Shown here: positions 5,706-14,034 of the stretch, piece by piece
How positions within the stretch are numbered: the first letter of the stretch is position 1
Layout: every line of letters starts with the position of its first letter
Notes under the pieces: generated by a model
Told to the model about the DNA's origin: nothing
Database searches by the model: none
What the model saw: the letters and a program-made list of their open reading frames with translations, nothing else
Position numbers and translations under genes: made by a program
NCBI GenBank assembly: GCA_017635095.1
Contig: JAGBMA010000234.1
Span: 1-36,034, forward strand
Reading direction: 5' to 3'
DNA: 36,034 nucleotides
Origin: Ruminiclostridium sp.
GTDB lineage: Bacteria; Bacillota; Clostridia; Oscillospirales; Ruminococcaceae

Positions 5706-7823
5706 TCAGTGGCTGTGGAGAAGTCTTCCGCCGTGGTCGTGCCCTGTGCTGTCCGCAGGTATGCTGCTCATACCGATCGTCGTATGTCTTATAAGAGCGT
5801 CACAGAGCATCAGGAGCGCAGGGAGTATGAATATTACGCATACCATGCTTATTACCGCGCCGCGTGCCATTAACATACACATTGAGCTTATAATGTCGAT
5901 GTCGGAATAGACCGCAACTCCGAATGTGGCTGCAAAAAGACCCATGCCGCTCACGATTATCGACGGGATAGAAGTCCTGAGGGCTGTCATTACCGAGTCG
6001 TGCTTGTTCGCACCGCCGATACGCTCGGTCTTGTATCTTGTGGTCATGAGTATCGCGTAATCGACTGTAGCGCCGAGTTGGATAGTGCTGATGCAGATAG
6101 GAGCTATGAACGGGAGGGACTGACCCATGTAGTGAGGAAGTCCGAGGTTGATGAATGTCGCGAGTTCGATGACTGCAATAAGAATGAACGGGAGAGATAC
6201 GGACTTTTCTACGAGAGCGATTATCACGAATATCGCGAGTATCGAGACTGCACTTACTACCTGGAAGTCGTGACCCGTTGTCTCGATCATATCCTTCGTG
6301 CAGGGTGCCTCGCCTATGAGCATTCCGCCCTCGTCATACTTTTTGAGGATCATATTGAGGTCATCGAGCTGAGTGTTGACAGCGTCGCTTGCTACCTTGT
6401 ACTCCGAGCTTACGAGGATAAGCTCCCATTTGTTGCTTATAAGAGTTTCCCTGAGCCGGTCGGGTATCATTTCCTCCGGCACCATGGGACCTACTACGCT
6501 TTCAAGCCCTATGACTGCCTTTACGCCGTCAACCTGTTCCATCTCGTTTATCATGGAACGAACGTCTTTGGTCGGCGTGTCCGCGTCAACCAGCATCATA
6601 TGTGTGGATGCCATATCGAAGTTGTCACGGAGCTTGCTGTTTGCAATAACATAGTCTATATCTTCCGGAAGGCATTCGCCGAGATCGTAGTAAACTTCGT
6701 CGTTTGTCTTTGAATAGCCGTAGTAAGCGGGGAAGAGAAGTATCGCGAATACCGCTATGAAAACGGGGAACACCTTTGTGATGCCCTTTGCGAGCTTGCT
6801 CATATCGGGTATGAGGGAACGATGTCTTGTTGCCTGGAGGGGCTTGTCGAGGATAAGGATAATGGACGGAAGAACTGTGACACAGCCGATAACTCCGAGG
6901 AGAACGCCCTTTGCCATTACTATACCGAGGTCGGCGCCAAGGGTGAAGGACATGAAGCAAAGAGCTACGAAGCCTGCAATAGTCGTTACCGAGCTTCCGA
7001 GAACGCTTGTGAGGGTGGAATGTATCGCTTCCGCCATTGCTTCCTTATGATCGGAGATCGTAGTGAGCTTTTCGTTGTAGCAGTTCCAGAGGAATATCGA
7101 GTAGTCCATTGTTACCGCGAGCTGGAGGACAGCCGAAAGAGCCTTTGTGATGTAGCTTATCTCACCCATGAAGTAGTTGGTGCCGAGGTTGAGAAGTATC
7201 ATCATGCCTATGCTCGCGAGGAAAACGAACGGGACGGTCCAGCTGTCGAGAAAGACGATCATTGCCACACAGGCAAGTGCTACCGCTATACCGACGTAGA
7301 TCGGCTCTTCCTTTTCACAGAGATCCTTCAGGTCTGTAACGAGGGCGGACATACCGGAGACGAACGCCTGCTTGCCCGCGATCGAGCGGATCTCCCTTAT
7401 GGCGTCCATTGTGACGTCCGCCGAGGTGGAGCTGTCGAAGAATACCGCGATCATGGTCGCGTTTCCGTTGTTGAACGCGCTATATACCTTGTCGGGAAGC
7501 ATTTCCTTCGGTATCGTCACATCTGCGAGACTTTCGTAGCAGAGGACGGTATCCACATGATCGACTTCCTTTATCTTGTCTGCGAGGGCTGCAATATCCC
7601 TGCCCGGCATATCTTCGAGGACTATCATGGAGAAAGCGCCTTTTCCGAACTCATTGAGAAGTTCGTCCTGTCCTTTTACCGTTTCCATGTCCGACGGCAG
7701 GTAGTCGAGCATATCGTAATTGATCCTTGTGCCGATCATACCGAGAACTGCCGGGATCATAAGCACGAGGGTGATTATGACTATCGGCACACGGTATTTT
7801 ACGACCGCGTTTGCAAATTTCAT
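5706..7823 (-). CDS. MMPL/RND-family transporter
   Basis: The 705-aa protein has the two-fold RND/MMPL plan: an N-terminal membrane helix (13-30), an extracytoplasmic loop to about 170, five to six helices to about 330, then the same pattern repeated from about 345. The DYSIFL and DYAILM segments (TMDYS, TVDYA) are the conserved Asp motifs in the central membrane helices of each half, expected to carry the proton path. MMPL proteins export lipids or peptides; the substrate here is not known. The C-terminus is unusual, with a His-rich tail (GHDHGG...LLHSH). It lies between an HdeD-like gene (43-nt gap) and the D-G repeat gene (52-nt gap), each with its own AAAGGAAG site. Confidence 0.87.
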   Translation of the reverse strand: MKFANAVVKYRVPIVIITLVLMIPAVLGMIGTRINYDMLDYLPSDMETVKGQDELLNEFGKGAFSMIVLEDMPGRDIAALADKIKEVDHVDTVLCYESLADVTIPKEMLPDKVYSAFNNGNATMIAVFFDSSTSADVTMDAIREIRSIAGKQAFVSGMSALVTDLKDLCEKEEPIYVGIAVALACVAMIVFLDSWTVPFVFLASIGMMILLNLGTNYFMGEISYITKALSAVLQLAVTMDYSIFLWNCYNEKLTTISDHKEAMAEAIHSTLTSVLGSSVTTIAGFVALCFMSFTLGADLGIVMAKGVLLGVIGCVTVLPSIILILDKPLQATRHRSLIPDMSKLAKGITKVFPVFIAVFAILLFPAYYGYSKTNDEVYYDLGECLPEDIDYVIANSKLRDNFDMASTHMMLVDADTPTKDVRSMINEMEQVDGVKAVIGLESVVGPMVPEEMIPDRLRETLISNKWELILVSSEYKVASDAVNTQLDDLNMILKKYDEGGMLIGEAPCTKDMIETTGHDFQVVSAVSILAIFVIIALVEKSVSLPFILIAVIELATFINLGLPHYMGQSLPFIAPICISTIQLGATVDYAILMTTRYKTERIGGANKHDSVMTALRTSIPSIIVSGMGLFAATFGVAVYSDIDIISSMCMLMARGAVISMVCVIFILPALLMLCDALIRHTTIGMSSIPADSTGHDHGGRLLHSH

Positions 7824-7866
7824 AAACTATCTTCCTTTCTTTATATAAGGGTCATCGCCCTTTTTT

Positions 7867-8463
7867 TCAGTGGTTGTGCGCCGGCGTTATCGTTATCACG
7901 TCGTCCGGCATCTGGTTCTTTACTATCTTTACCGCGGTTAGAACGGTTATGAGGTTGAGCGCGCCCTCCGCGAGAAGCGTTATACCGAGTATCACGGCTA
8001 TCACCGATGCGCTGTCCACGGGGTTTATCGTGAGGAAGAAGCCCGCTGTGCCGGTGAGAAGAGCCGCCGCAAGTATGAGCCACCATTTTCCCACACCGAA
8101 AGACCTTGCATCGAGAGCCACCTGGATCTTCAGGAGCCCGTCGGTCATCACGATCACCCCGAACAAAACTCCGATGAACCCGAGGAAAAGCTCCGGTTTT
8201 ACTGCACAGGTCACGCCGAGTATCATGAGCAGTATGCCTTCTGCGAGGTCATGCTGGAACGCGAGCCTGAACAGGTCTTTTGAGAAGTAGCTTACTATCT
8301 TGACTGCTCCGAATGCCGCCGCCGAGATGCCCATTACCGTGCACATCACGTCTGCAAGTGTGTCCGGCGCTGCTACGAGCACGCAGCCGAGAACGATCAT
8401 TACCGCCGACATGATTATATATCCGGTCTTTGCCGCTTTCATTGGTGTTACAGATCTCATCAT
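7867..8463 (-). CDS. HdeD-like (DUF308) membrane protein
   Basis: The 198-aa product has six predicted membrane helices arranged as short hydrophobic pairs with G-rich turns (LGVTCAVKPELFLGFIGVLFG, then ILGITLLAEGALNL), typical of the DUF308/HdeD family. The function is unclear in Firmicutes; in Escherichia coli HdeD relates to acid stress. It is the first gene of an operon with the MMPL transporter and the D-G repeat protein, and it ends in a His-containing tail (PAHNH). GGGGGG lies 8 nt before the ATG. Two adjacent ATG codons are present, so the start could be one codon later. Confidence 0.8.
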   Translation of the reverse strand: MMRSVTPMKAAKTGYIIMSAVMIVLGCVLVAAPDTLADVMCTVMGISAAAFGAVKIVSYFSKDLFRLAFQHDLAEGILLMILGVTCAVKPELFLGFIGVLFGVIVMTDGLLKIQVALDARSFGVGKWWLILAAALLTGTAGFFLTINPVDSASVIAVILGITLLAEGALNLITVLTAVKIVKNQMPDDVITITPAHNH

Positions 8464-8503
8464 TTTTTTCGCCCCCCGATGATCTTTTTCTGTTTACAAT
8501 TGC

Positions 8504-8509
8504 ATTATA
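8504..8509 (-). promoter_or_regulatory. Extended -10 promoter of the hdeD-MMPL operon
   Basis: The minus strand reads TGATATAAT here, an extended -10 element (TGn plus TATAAT) about 40 nt upstream of the HdeD-like start. The -35 position (TTTTCT) is poor, which is usual for extended -10 promoters. Confidence 0.65.
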
Positions 8510-8532
8510 TCACCGTTTCCGCAAAAAGAAAA

Positions 8533-8594
8533 CGGTCAGTTCCCCTGTCCGTGTGTAAAACTCACACACCGGCAGGTAAACTGACCGAATTTTT
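8533..8594. terminator. Long bidirectional terminator between prmC and the hdeD operon
   Basis: A perfect 9-bp outer stem (8533-8541 with 8579-8587) encloses a further imperfect stem with CCTG/CAGG, CCG/CGG and GTGT/CACAC pairing. A T run follows on the plus strand (AATTTTTT) and TTTTCTTTTT on the minus strand. It lies about 107 nt after the prmC stop and just upstream of the next promoter. Confidence 0.8.
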
Positions 8595-8693
8595 TGCAAT
8601 TCAGGCTTGTCTGTACGATTTTTGGGCATTTGCAGCCTGTTTGTCTGAAATTTAACGAGACTGGTGCAAGTCGGACGGACGCCCCGGTTTCGC

Positions 8694-9512
8694 TTATTTT
8701 TCTCCCGTCACTACTCTGTCAAGACCTGCGTAATCCTTTATTATACGCGGTTCAAGCCCTGACTCCCGCATTATCTCCGCGACCGCGGGACCCTGTGTTT
8801 CACCCGTTTCCACAGCCATGAACCCGTTTTCCGAAAGTCGGGCTGACCATGCGGGGATAAGGGCGCGGTAGAATCCGAGCCCGTCCTCGCCGCCGTAAAG
8901 CGCTGTCTCCGGCTCATGCGCCACTTCCCGCATAAGCGACTTCATCTCCGTCCCTGTAAGGTAGGGCGGATTTGAGATCACTGCGTCAAACTCAAGCCCC
9001 GGAAAAAGCGTCCCGTCGGTGGCATCAGCCTGTATCGCCGTCACGTCCGCGCGGTTCAGGGCTATATTGCGGGTAAGATAGGAGAAAGCCGCGTCGTAAA
9101 GCTCCACGGCATAGCATTTCGCCCCGGTTTTCAGAGCGGCACTTATGGGTATGCAGCCTGTACCGCTGCAAAGATCTATGAGCAGTGAGTTTTTGCCGAG
9201 CCGTTCCGCTGCAATATCTACGAGAAGCTCCGTTTCGGGCCTCGGGATAAGCACTCCCTCGCCTACATAGAACGGAAAGCCGTAGAACTCCCACTTCCCG
9301 AAGATGTACTGGAGCGGTTCGCCGTTAAGTCTGCGGGAGACTGCGGCATCTATCAGCTTTGTCTGCGGGTCATCGAGCCCGCCGCCGATAAGCGCCGCGT
9401 CTCCCGCGTATTCGCGTATGATCTCCCTTGCCTCGAACGCAGGGTCAAAGACCCCTGCTCCGGAAGCAAGGGTCTTTGTTATACTGTGCAGTTTTTCCCG
9501 TGCGCTTACCAT
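8694..9512 (-). CDS. prmC: Peptide chain release factor N5-glutamine methyltransferase
   Basis: The 272-aa product matches PrmC/HemK in length and motifs: an N-terminal helical domain, the SAM-binding loop DLCSGTGC (113-120) and the catalytic NPPY (181-184), where the Asn binds the Gln amide of the release factor GGQ motif. It methylates that glutamine in RF1/RF2. Its ATG lies inside the last codons of yqhQ (7-nt overlap), suggesting translational coupling. In many Clostridia prfA directly follows prmC; here a terminator and an unrelated operon follow instead. Confidence 0.93.
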   Translation of the reverse strand: MVSAREKLHSITKTLASGAGVFDPAFEAREIIREYAGDAALIGGGLDDPQTKLIDAAVSRRLNGEPLQYIFGKWEFYGFPFYVGEGVLIPRPETELLVDIAAERLGKNSLLIDLCSGTGCIPISAALKTGAKCYAVELYDAAFSYLTRNIALNRADVTAIQADATDGTLFPGLEFDAVISNPPYLTGTEMKSLMREVAHEPETALYGGEDGLGFYRALIPAWSARLSENGFMAVETGETQGPAVAEIMRESGLEPRIIKDYAGLDRVVTGEK

Positions 9513-10504
9513 TTGTCGCTCTCCTTATCCGCGGGGATAACGGCGTTCATGGCGGCAATTGCGGCTTCTATCTCGGAATCGTCCGGCTCTTTTGTGGTAA
9601 GTCTCTGGAGCCAGAGCCCGGGAGCGGAGATGATACGGGTGATGATGTTGTCGTAGCGTCCCGCGAGCCGTATAACTTCGTAAGATATGCTCACGATAAC
9701 GGGCAGGAGCAGTATCTTGCAGGATACCCGGAGTATCATCGCGAACACATCGTTTACGCCGAATGTGTCGATAAACATCTGGTTGGTTATGGGGACGACG
9801 CTGTAAACGAGAATGCTTATGAGGAGCACGAGGAAGATGAAGCTTGTGCCGCAGCGGGGGTGGAACCGTGTCTGGGGTCTTACGTTATCCACCGTGAGAT
9901 CGAGCCCTTTTTCATAGCAGAATATTGTCTTGTGCTCTGCGCCGTGGTATTCGTAGGTGCGGCGTATGCTCTGGGTCTTTGATACGATCCACATATAGGT
10001 GATGAAGATTATGATCTTGAGGATACCCTCAAAGAGCGACTGGAACGGTGAGAGATCCGCTCCTTCGCCGACGAGGTACTGAATGAGCATGAACAGCCAT
10101 GTGGGAACGAACACGAACAGCACTATCGCCATTGCGATGCCGAGGATCATGGCTATAGTCATGACGACGCCCATGAGCTTGTCGCCGAGCTTATCGTCGA
10201 GCCATTTCTCGAACTTTGTCATTTCTTCCTCTTCGCTCTCGTCCTCTGTCATTCCCGACAGCTCTGCCGAGCGTGAGAGGTAGTAATAACCGTCCGAAAG
10301 CTGAGAAACGAAGTTTATTGTACCTCGTATGAACGGTGCTTTGTTGTACCACTTCCGCTGTTTGTTCTCTTTTTCTTCAAGAACGATCTCTCCGTCTTTA
10401 CGGCGCACTGCCATAGCGGTTTTTTCGGGGCCTTTCATCATTATGCCTTCTATGAGTGCCTGACCGCCTATCGTAGTGCGGTGAAGATTATCTTTTTCTG
10501 CCAT
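9506..10504 (-). CDS. yqhQ: DUF1385 membrane protein YqhQ
   Basis: The 332-aa product is a DUF1385 (YqhQ) family protein. It shows the family segments GGQALIEGIMMKGP near the N-terminus, YHGAEHKTIFCYE in the middle and PRCGTSF before the last helices, with about four to five membrane spans. Its molecular role is not established. The open frame extends to 10567, but that upstream part lies within the promoter. The ATG at 10504 has GAAAGG 6 nt ahead and begins MAEKDNLHRTTIGGQ, which fits the family. It is co-transcribed with prmC, a common pairing in Clostridia. Confidence 0.9.
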   Translation of the reverse strand: MAEKDNLHRTTIGGQALIEGIMMKGPEKTAMAVRRKDGEIVLEEKENKQRKWYNKAPFIRGTINFVSQLSDGYYYLSRSAELSGMTEDESEEEEMTKFEKWLDDKLGDKLMGVVMTIAMILGIAMAIVLFVFVPTWLFMLIQYLVGEGADLSPFQSLFEGILKIIIFITYMWIVSKTQSIRRTYEYHGAEHKTIFCYEKGLDLTVDNVRPQTRFHPRCGTSFIFLVLLISILVYSVVPITNQMFIDTFGVNDVFAMILRVSCKILLLPVIVSISYEVIRLAGRYDNIITRIISAPGLWLQRLTTKEPDDSEIEAAIAAMNAVIPADKESDKW

Positions 10505-10538
10505 TTTGTGCCTTTCTTCAGAAATGAAATATACATCT

Positions 10539-10567
10539 ATTATATTATATATTTGCCGTTTTGTCAA
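10539..10567 (-). promoter_or_regulatory. Consensus promoter of yqhQ-prmC
   Basis: The minus strand has TTGACA (10562-10567), 17 bp, and TATAAT (10539-10544), a perfect sigma-A promoter. It rules out the longer reading frame start at 10567 because the start codon would overlap the -35 box. Confidence 0.85.
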
Positions 10568-10655
10568 TCCGCGGCAATTCTAACATAAATTCGTGCATAA
10601 AAAGTGTGAAAACTGTGATTATCTTCAAAAAATCCGTCTGTTAAGCGAAAAAAGG

Positions 10656-10684
10656 TTGACTTGAAGCCGGAATTGCTGTATATT
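10656..10684 (+). promoter_or_regulatory. Promoter of the lipoprotein gene
   Basis: TTGACT (10656-10661) and TATATT (10679-10684) are separated by 17 bp on the plus strand, about 45 nt upstream of the lipoprotein start. The gene is thus divergent from yqhQ. Confidence 0.75.
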
Positions 10685-10728
10685 GTAAATATGTGTGGAT
10701 ATTCTAATGTAAGAAAGGATCTATGGTT

Positions 10729-11547
10729 ATGAAAAAAATATTTGCTGTATTTGCAATGATATGTGTGCTTGCGGCTGCAGGCTGCAATAACGGAAACAAG
10801 GATAACACATCCGATACGACGACTGCAGCGCCGGACACTACCCAGGCTGCCGACGCGGATCCCGGCGAAGGACATAAGGTAACTGCAATAGCGTATGAGG
10901 AGGAAGCAAGGGAAGATACCACCGTTGAAGCTCTCGAATACCTCAGCCAGGTGGCTCCTTTATACAAGACATACCTTGAAAAGAGAAGAACTGTACCGCT
11001 CACCCTCGAAACGACACTTGTGAACGAATCGGGCACATGGAAAAACGGCATCTATATCAAGGACGAAAAGAACTTTGCCCAGTATTCCATAGATCCCAGC
11101 GGAGTAAAGACCACCGTTATATACAAGGACGGCTTTGCGTACCAGATCGACGATGAAAAGCGTCTCATCTACACCCTTGAGCTGGGCGATGAGCGGTTTG
11201 CAAGCACCTTCGACTCGTTCAGCCTCCGCATAATCTATTATGATGATGTTTTCGGCGTTGACTACCTCAACGACTCCCAGGAATACAAGGGAACAGAGTA
11301 CGATCACGTCAATATCGCCATAAGCGAGGACGATGTTACCGACCATTACTTCGACAAGGCCACCGGAGATCTTGTATATACCGTTTCCGCAGGCAACGAG
11401 AGCCATATCGACAAGCTTGAGAATGCGGTCGCGGACGACTCGGTGTTTGAACTTCCCGCGGACTATGAGAAGAAGACGTTTGAAGACCTTATGGCGGAGC
11501 TCCAGGCTCAGGCTCAGGCGCAGCAGAGTGAAAATGCCGGCGAATAG
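10729..11547 (+). CDS. Lipoprotein of unknown function
   Basis: The 272-aa product begins MKKIFAVFAMICVLAAAGC, a lipoprotein signal with lipobox LAAAGC (cysteine at residue 19). An Asp/Thr/Ala-rich linker of about 30 residues follows, then a mixed alpha/beta domain resembling LolA/DUF-type outer-leaflet lipid-binding lipoproteins only in general shape; no family is recognised with confidence. The C-terminus is a Gln/Ala-rich tail. An ATG 6 nt upstream (10723) is in frame, but AAAGGA is only 3 nt from it and 9 nt from 10729, so the second start is preferred. It is a single-gene transcript with its own promoter and terminator. Confidence 0.82.
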   Translation: MKKIFAVFAMICVLAAAGCNNGNKDNTSDTTTAAPDTTQAADADPGEGHKVTAIAYEEEAREDTTVEALEYLSQVAPLYKTYLEKRRTVPLTLETTLVNESGTWKNGIYIKDEKNFAQYSIDPSGVKTTVIYKDGFAYQIDDEKRLIYTLELGDERFASTFDSFSLRIIYYDDVFGVDYLNDSQEYKGTEYDHVNIAISEDDVTDHYFDKATGDLVYTVSAGNESHIDKLENAVADDSVFELPADYEKKTFEDLMAELQAQAQAQQSENAGE

Positions 11548-11565
11548 ATCACGGAATACAGATAA

Positions 11566-11608
11566 AAAGCTCCCGTTCAGCTTATTGCTGAGCGGGAGTT
11601 TCAGTTTG
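11566..11608 (+). terminator. Terminator of the lipoprotein gene (first copy of a duplicated hairpin)
   Basis: A 12-bp stem (11570-11581 with 11587-11598, one T-G pair) with loop TTATT sits 22 nt after the stop codon and is followed by TTTCAGTTT. Its 30-base core (11569-11598) recurs unchanged at 11742-11771. Confidence 0.8.
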
Positions 11609-11680
11609 TCAATAAAGTATCATGTTTTTTGCAGATGTATTGATCTCCGTGGTACGGTACAGGGTCCAGCGTCACGCTGG

Positions 11681-11737
11681 CGCGATCCAGCCGCGAAGGC
11701 TGGCCCCACTCGGGAGAGTAAAGCGCGTGAGCGCCGG
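11681..11737. repeat. 57-bp GC-rich dispersed repeat (module D), copy 1
   Basis: This 57-bp segment matches, in reverse complement, 24768-24824 at 55 of 57 positions by eye. It contains the hairpin CCAGCC-GCGAA-GGCTGG (11687-11703) and GCGC-GTGA-GCGC. One of the two differences lies in the loop of the first hairpin, so pairing is preserved. A separate hairpin CCAGCG-TCA-CGCTGG precedes it (11666-11680). Confidence 0.85.
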
Positions 11738-11740
11738 ACA

Positions 11741-11773
11741 AGCTCCCGTTCAGCTTATTGCTGAGCGGGAGCT
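11741..11773. repeat. Second copy of the terminator hairpin
   Basis: A 14-bp stem (11741-11754 with 11760-11773) repeats the 30-base core of the hairpin at 11569-11598. It lies 16 nt after the stop of the minus-strand gene at 11790 and probably acts as its transcript end, although no strong T-tract follows on either strand. Confidence 0.75.
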
Positions 11774-11789
11774 TCGTGTTATTAACGTA

Positions 11790-12065
11790 TCATTCGGTCC
11801 TTGCAAGCCATATGCTTGCAACATCGAGGGCATCGTAGAGGCTTTCTCTGTCGCTTGTCTTTACGACCATGTCCTGGGGGTCGATATTCGGGTCTGTGCG
11901 CATGAGTATCACCTGGATCTTGTCGGCGATCTCAAGACCGTTCTCATTGTGGGTCGATCTTATATTGAGGTTTGCAACGAACTCGTCGCTCATGTTTCCG
12001 TAGTAGATCGTGTTTCCGTTTCTTACGAGCGGAAAGCCTTTGTATGTCAGAAACTCTTCAGCCAT
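11790..12065 (-). CDS. Small conserved protein downstream of aspS
   Basis: The 91-aa product (MAEEFLTYKGFPLVRNGNT...) resembles a small protein family I recognise from Clostridia genomes, with a conserved start (EFLTYKG-PLVR-GN-IYYG) and a conserved end containing SLYDALD-ASIWL. No signal or membrane segment is seen, so it is cytoplasmic. Its function is not known to me. It follows aspS with a 47-nt gap on the same strand and has AAGGAG about 11 nt before the ATG. Confidence 0.8.
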   Translation of the reverse strand: MAEEFLTYKGFPLVRNGNTIYYGNMSDEFVANLNIRSTHNENGLEIADKIQVILMRTDPNIDPQDMVVKTSDRESLYDALDVASIWLARTE

Positions 12066-12112
12066 AGTATCATCTTCTCCTTATCCTGCATTTCCCTTGG
12101 GGAAGCGTGTCA

Positions 12113-13900
12113 TTACTGCTCGGTATTCGCTTTTATGTCCTGAGGACGCTGGCGCACCTTTATGTGCACCTCACGGAGCTGCTGTTCGGTAACTTCCGTG
12201 GGAGCGCCGAGCAGGAGATCCTGCGCATTGGAGTTGAGCGGGAATGCGATGACTTCGCGGATGCTTTCCTCATCGAGGAGGAGCATTATCATTCTGTCTA
12301 TACCGAACGCCATACCTGCATGAGGCGGAGCGCCGTACTTGAACGCGCTGTAGAGGGCGCCGAACTTGGCTGCCACATCTTCCTCGGTGTAGCCTGCAAT
12401 ATCGAACGCCTTTACCATGACATCTATGTCGTGGTTGCGTACAGCTCCCGAAGCGAGCTCAACACCGTTGCAGACAACGTCGTACTGGTACGCGAGAACG
12501 TCGCAGGGATCCTTTGTGTTGAGCGCTTCGAGCTCGCCCTGGGGCATAGAGAAGGGGTTGTGCGTGAAGATCGGCTTTCCGGTCTCCTCGTCCTCTTCGT
12601 ACATGGGGAAATCGACTATCCAGCAGATCTCGAACCTGCTCTCGTCGATAAGTCCCATTCTCGATGCAACTTCGTTTCTTATCTGACCGGCGAATTTCTC
12701 TGCATTCTTCTTGTTATCGGCGATAAAGTAGAGTACGTCTCCCACTTCGAGCTCCGCGCGCTTTGCAAGCTCTTCTCTGTCGCCTTCGCGGAGGAACTTG
12801 TCGATAGGACCGTTGAACTTGAGCCCCTCTTCTACCTTGAAGTAGCCGAGACCCTTCATACCTATCGAAAGTGCGTATTCTTCCATTTTCTCGAAGAAGC
12901 TCTTGGACTTCTCCGCCATTTTCGGAACGCGGATCGCGCGTACAGTCTTGTTGGAGAACGGCTTGAAAGAGCTGTCAACGAACAGGTCGGACACATCTAT
13001 GATGAAGAGCGGGTTGCGGAGGTCGGGCTTGTCGGAGCCGTACTTCAGCATAGCCTCTTCAAATGTTATACGCGGGAAAGGCGCATGGGTGTACTGCTTC
13101 TTTCCGAACTTTTCGAGGATAGCGGGGAAAACCTGTTCCGCTGCTGCAAAAACGTCTTCCTGGGTAGCGAAGCACATTTCCATGTCGAGCTGGTAGAACT
13201 CGCCGGGAGTACGGTCTGCACGGGCGTCCTCGTCACGGAAGCAGGGCGCGAGCTGGAAGTACTTGTCGAAACCGGAGACCATGTAGAGCTGCTTGAAGAT
13301 CTGGGGAGCCTGGGGGAGCGCGTAGAACTTTCCGTGATGCTTACGGGACGGGATAAGGTAGTCGCGGGCGCCCTCCGGGGAGGAAGTGGAGAGGATAGGG
13401 GTCTGGAGCTCAAGGAAGCCGAGCTCGGTCATCTTCTCGCGCATGAAGCTCATTACCTGTGAGCGGAAAACGATGTTGTCGTGTACTTTTCTGTTTCTCA
13501 TATCGAGGAAGCGGTAGCGAAGTCTCACGTCCTCGTTGCTCTTGTGGGATTCCGGCACCTCGAACGGCAGCTGGGTCATGACCTTGCCGAGCATATCCAC
13601 GCTCTCTGCTTCGAGCTCTATGGTGCCTGTAGCTATTTTCGGGTTGTAGGTGCTCTCATCGCGCTTTATGATCTTACCGCTTATTGAGATCGCGCATTCT
13701 TTGGAGATGCCCTCAAGGAGCTTCTCGTTGTTCTGGAATGTGACCTGGAGCATTCCGTAGTGGTCTCTGAGGTCGATGAACTCGATACCGCCGTGGTCTC
13801 TGATATTCTCTACCCAGCCCGACACACGGACTGTCTTTCCGATGTCCGACTCGGATAACATCGCCGTGTTGTGGTCACGGTACTTGTTTGCTGTGAACAT
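12113..13900 (-). CDS. aspS: Aspartyl-tRNA synthetase
   Basis: The 595-aa product is a bacterial-type class IIb AspRS: N-terminal OB-fold, catalytic core with the RFLDMRN region, the motif 2 region around FRDEDARADR, a GAD insertion and motif 3 in GIDR near the C-terminus. The start at 13900 (MFTANKYRDHN) is chosen because the family begins here; the frame is open to 14023 but the extra residues look non-coding. His36 in RDHGG matches the residue linked to non-discriminating AspRS in Pseudomonas aeruginosa (His31), while discriminating enzymes usually have Leu. With gatCAB just upstream, this enzyme may charge both tRNA-Asp and tRNA-Asn; that is inference. Confidence 0.95.
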   Translation of the reverse strand: MFTANKYRDHNTAMLSESDIGKTVRVSGWVENIRDHGGIEFIDLRDHYGMLQVTFQNNEKLLEGISKECAISISGKIIKRDESTYNPKIATGTIELEAESVDMLGKVMTQLPFEVPESHKSNEDVRLRYRFLDMRNRKVHDNIVFRSQVMSFMREKMTELGFLELQTPILSTSSPEGARDYLIPSRKHHGKFYALPQAPQIFKQLYMVSGFDKYFQLAPCFRDEDARADRTPGEFYQLDMEMCFATQEDVFAAAEQVFPAILEKFGKKQYTHAPFPRITFEEAMLKYGSDKPDLRNPLFIIDVSDLFVDSSFKPFSNKTVRAIRVPKMAEKSKSFFEKMEEYALSIGMKGLGYFKVEEGLKFNGPIDKFLREGDREELAKRAELEVGDVLYFIADNKKNAEKFAGQIRNEVASRMGLIDESRFEICWIVDFPMYEEDEETGKPIFTHNPFSMPQGELEALNTKDPCDVLAYQYDVVCNGVELASGAVRNHDIDVMVKAFDIAGYTEEDVAAKFGALYSAFKYGAPPHAGMAFGIDRMIMLLLDEESIREVIAFPLNSNAQDLLLGAPTEVTEQQLREVHIKVRQRPQDIKANTEQ

Positions 13901-13931
13901 TGTTCGCTGTTCCTTTCCTTTTGGTACGGCA

Positions 13932-13960
13932 GTCTGTCGGAATGGAACATTCCGACAGAC
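13932..13960. other. Perfect 13-bp hairpin between gatB and aspS
   Basis: Bases 13932-13944 are exactly complementary to 13948-13960 with a 3-nt loop. It lies in the 134-nt gap between gatB and aspS. No T-tract follows on the minus strand, so a processing or mRNA-stability role is more likely than termination. No T-box element is present. Confidence 0.75.
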
Positions 13961-14034
13961 GGTCTTTGCAGACGGCACGAGGTTTACGCAGTCTCGACCC
14001 GCGCAAGCGTACCGCTTGACCAATAAATATTTAT

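Noticed and set aside
13961..14034. tRNA-like fragment (TTGGTCAAGCGGT and GGGTCGAG on the minus strand) between gatB and aspS
   Set aside because: No acceptor stem, anticodon arm or CCA can be folded around it; the resemblance is limited to a D-arm-like stretch.
13901..14034. T-box leader for aspS
   Set aside because: The T-box sequence (AGGGTGG-ACCGCG type) and a terminator hairpin with T-tract are absent.
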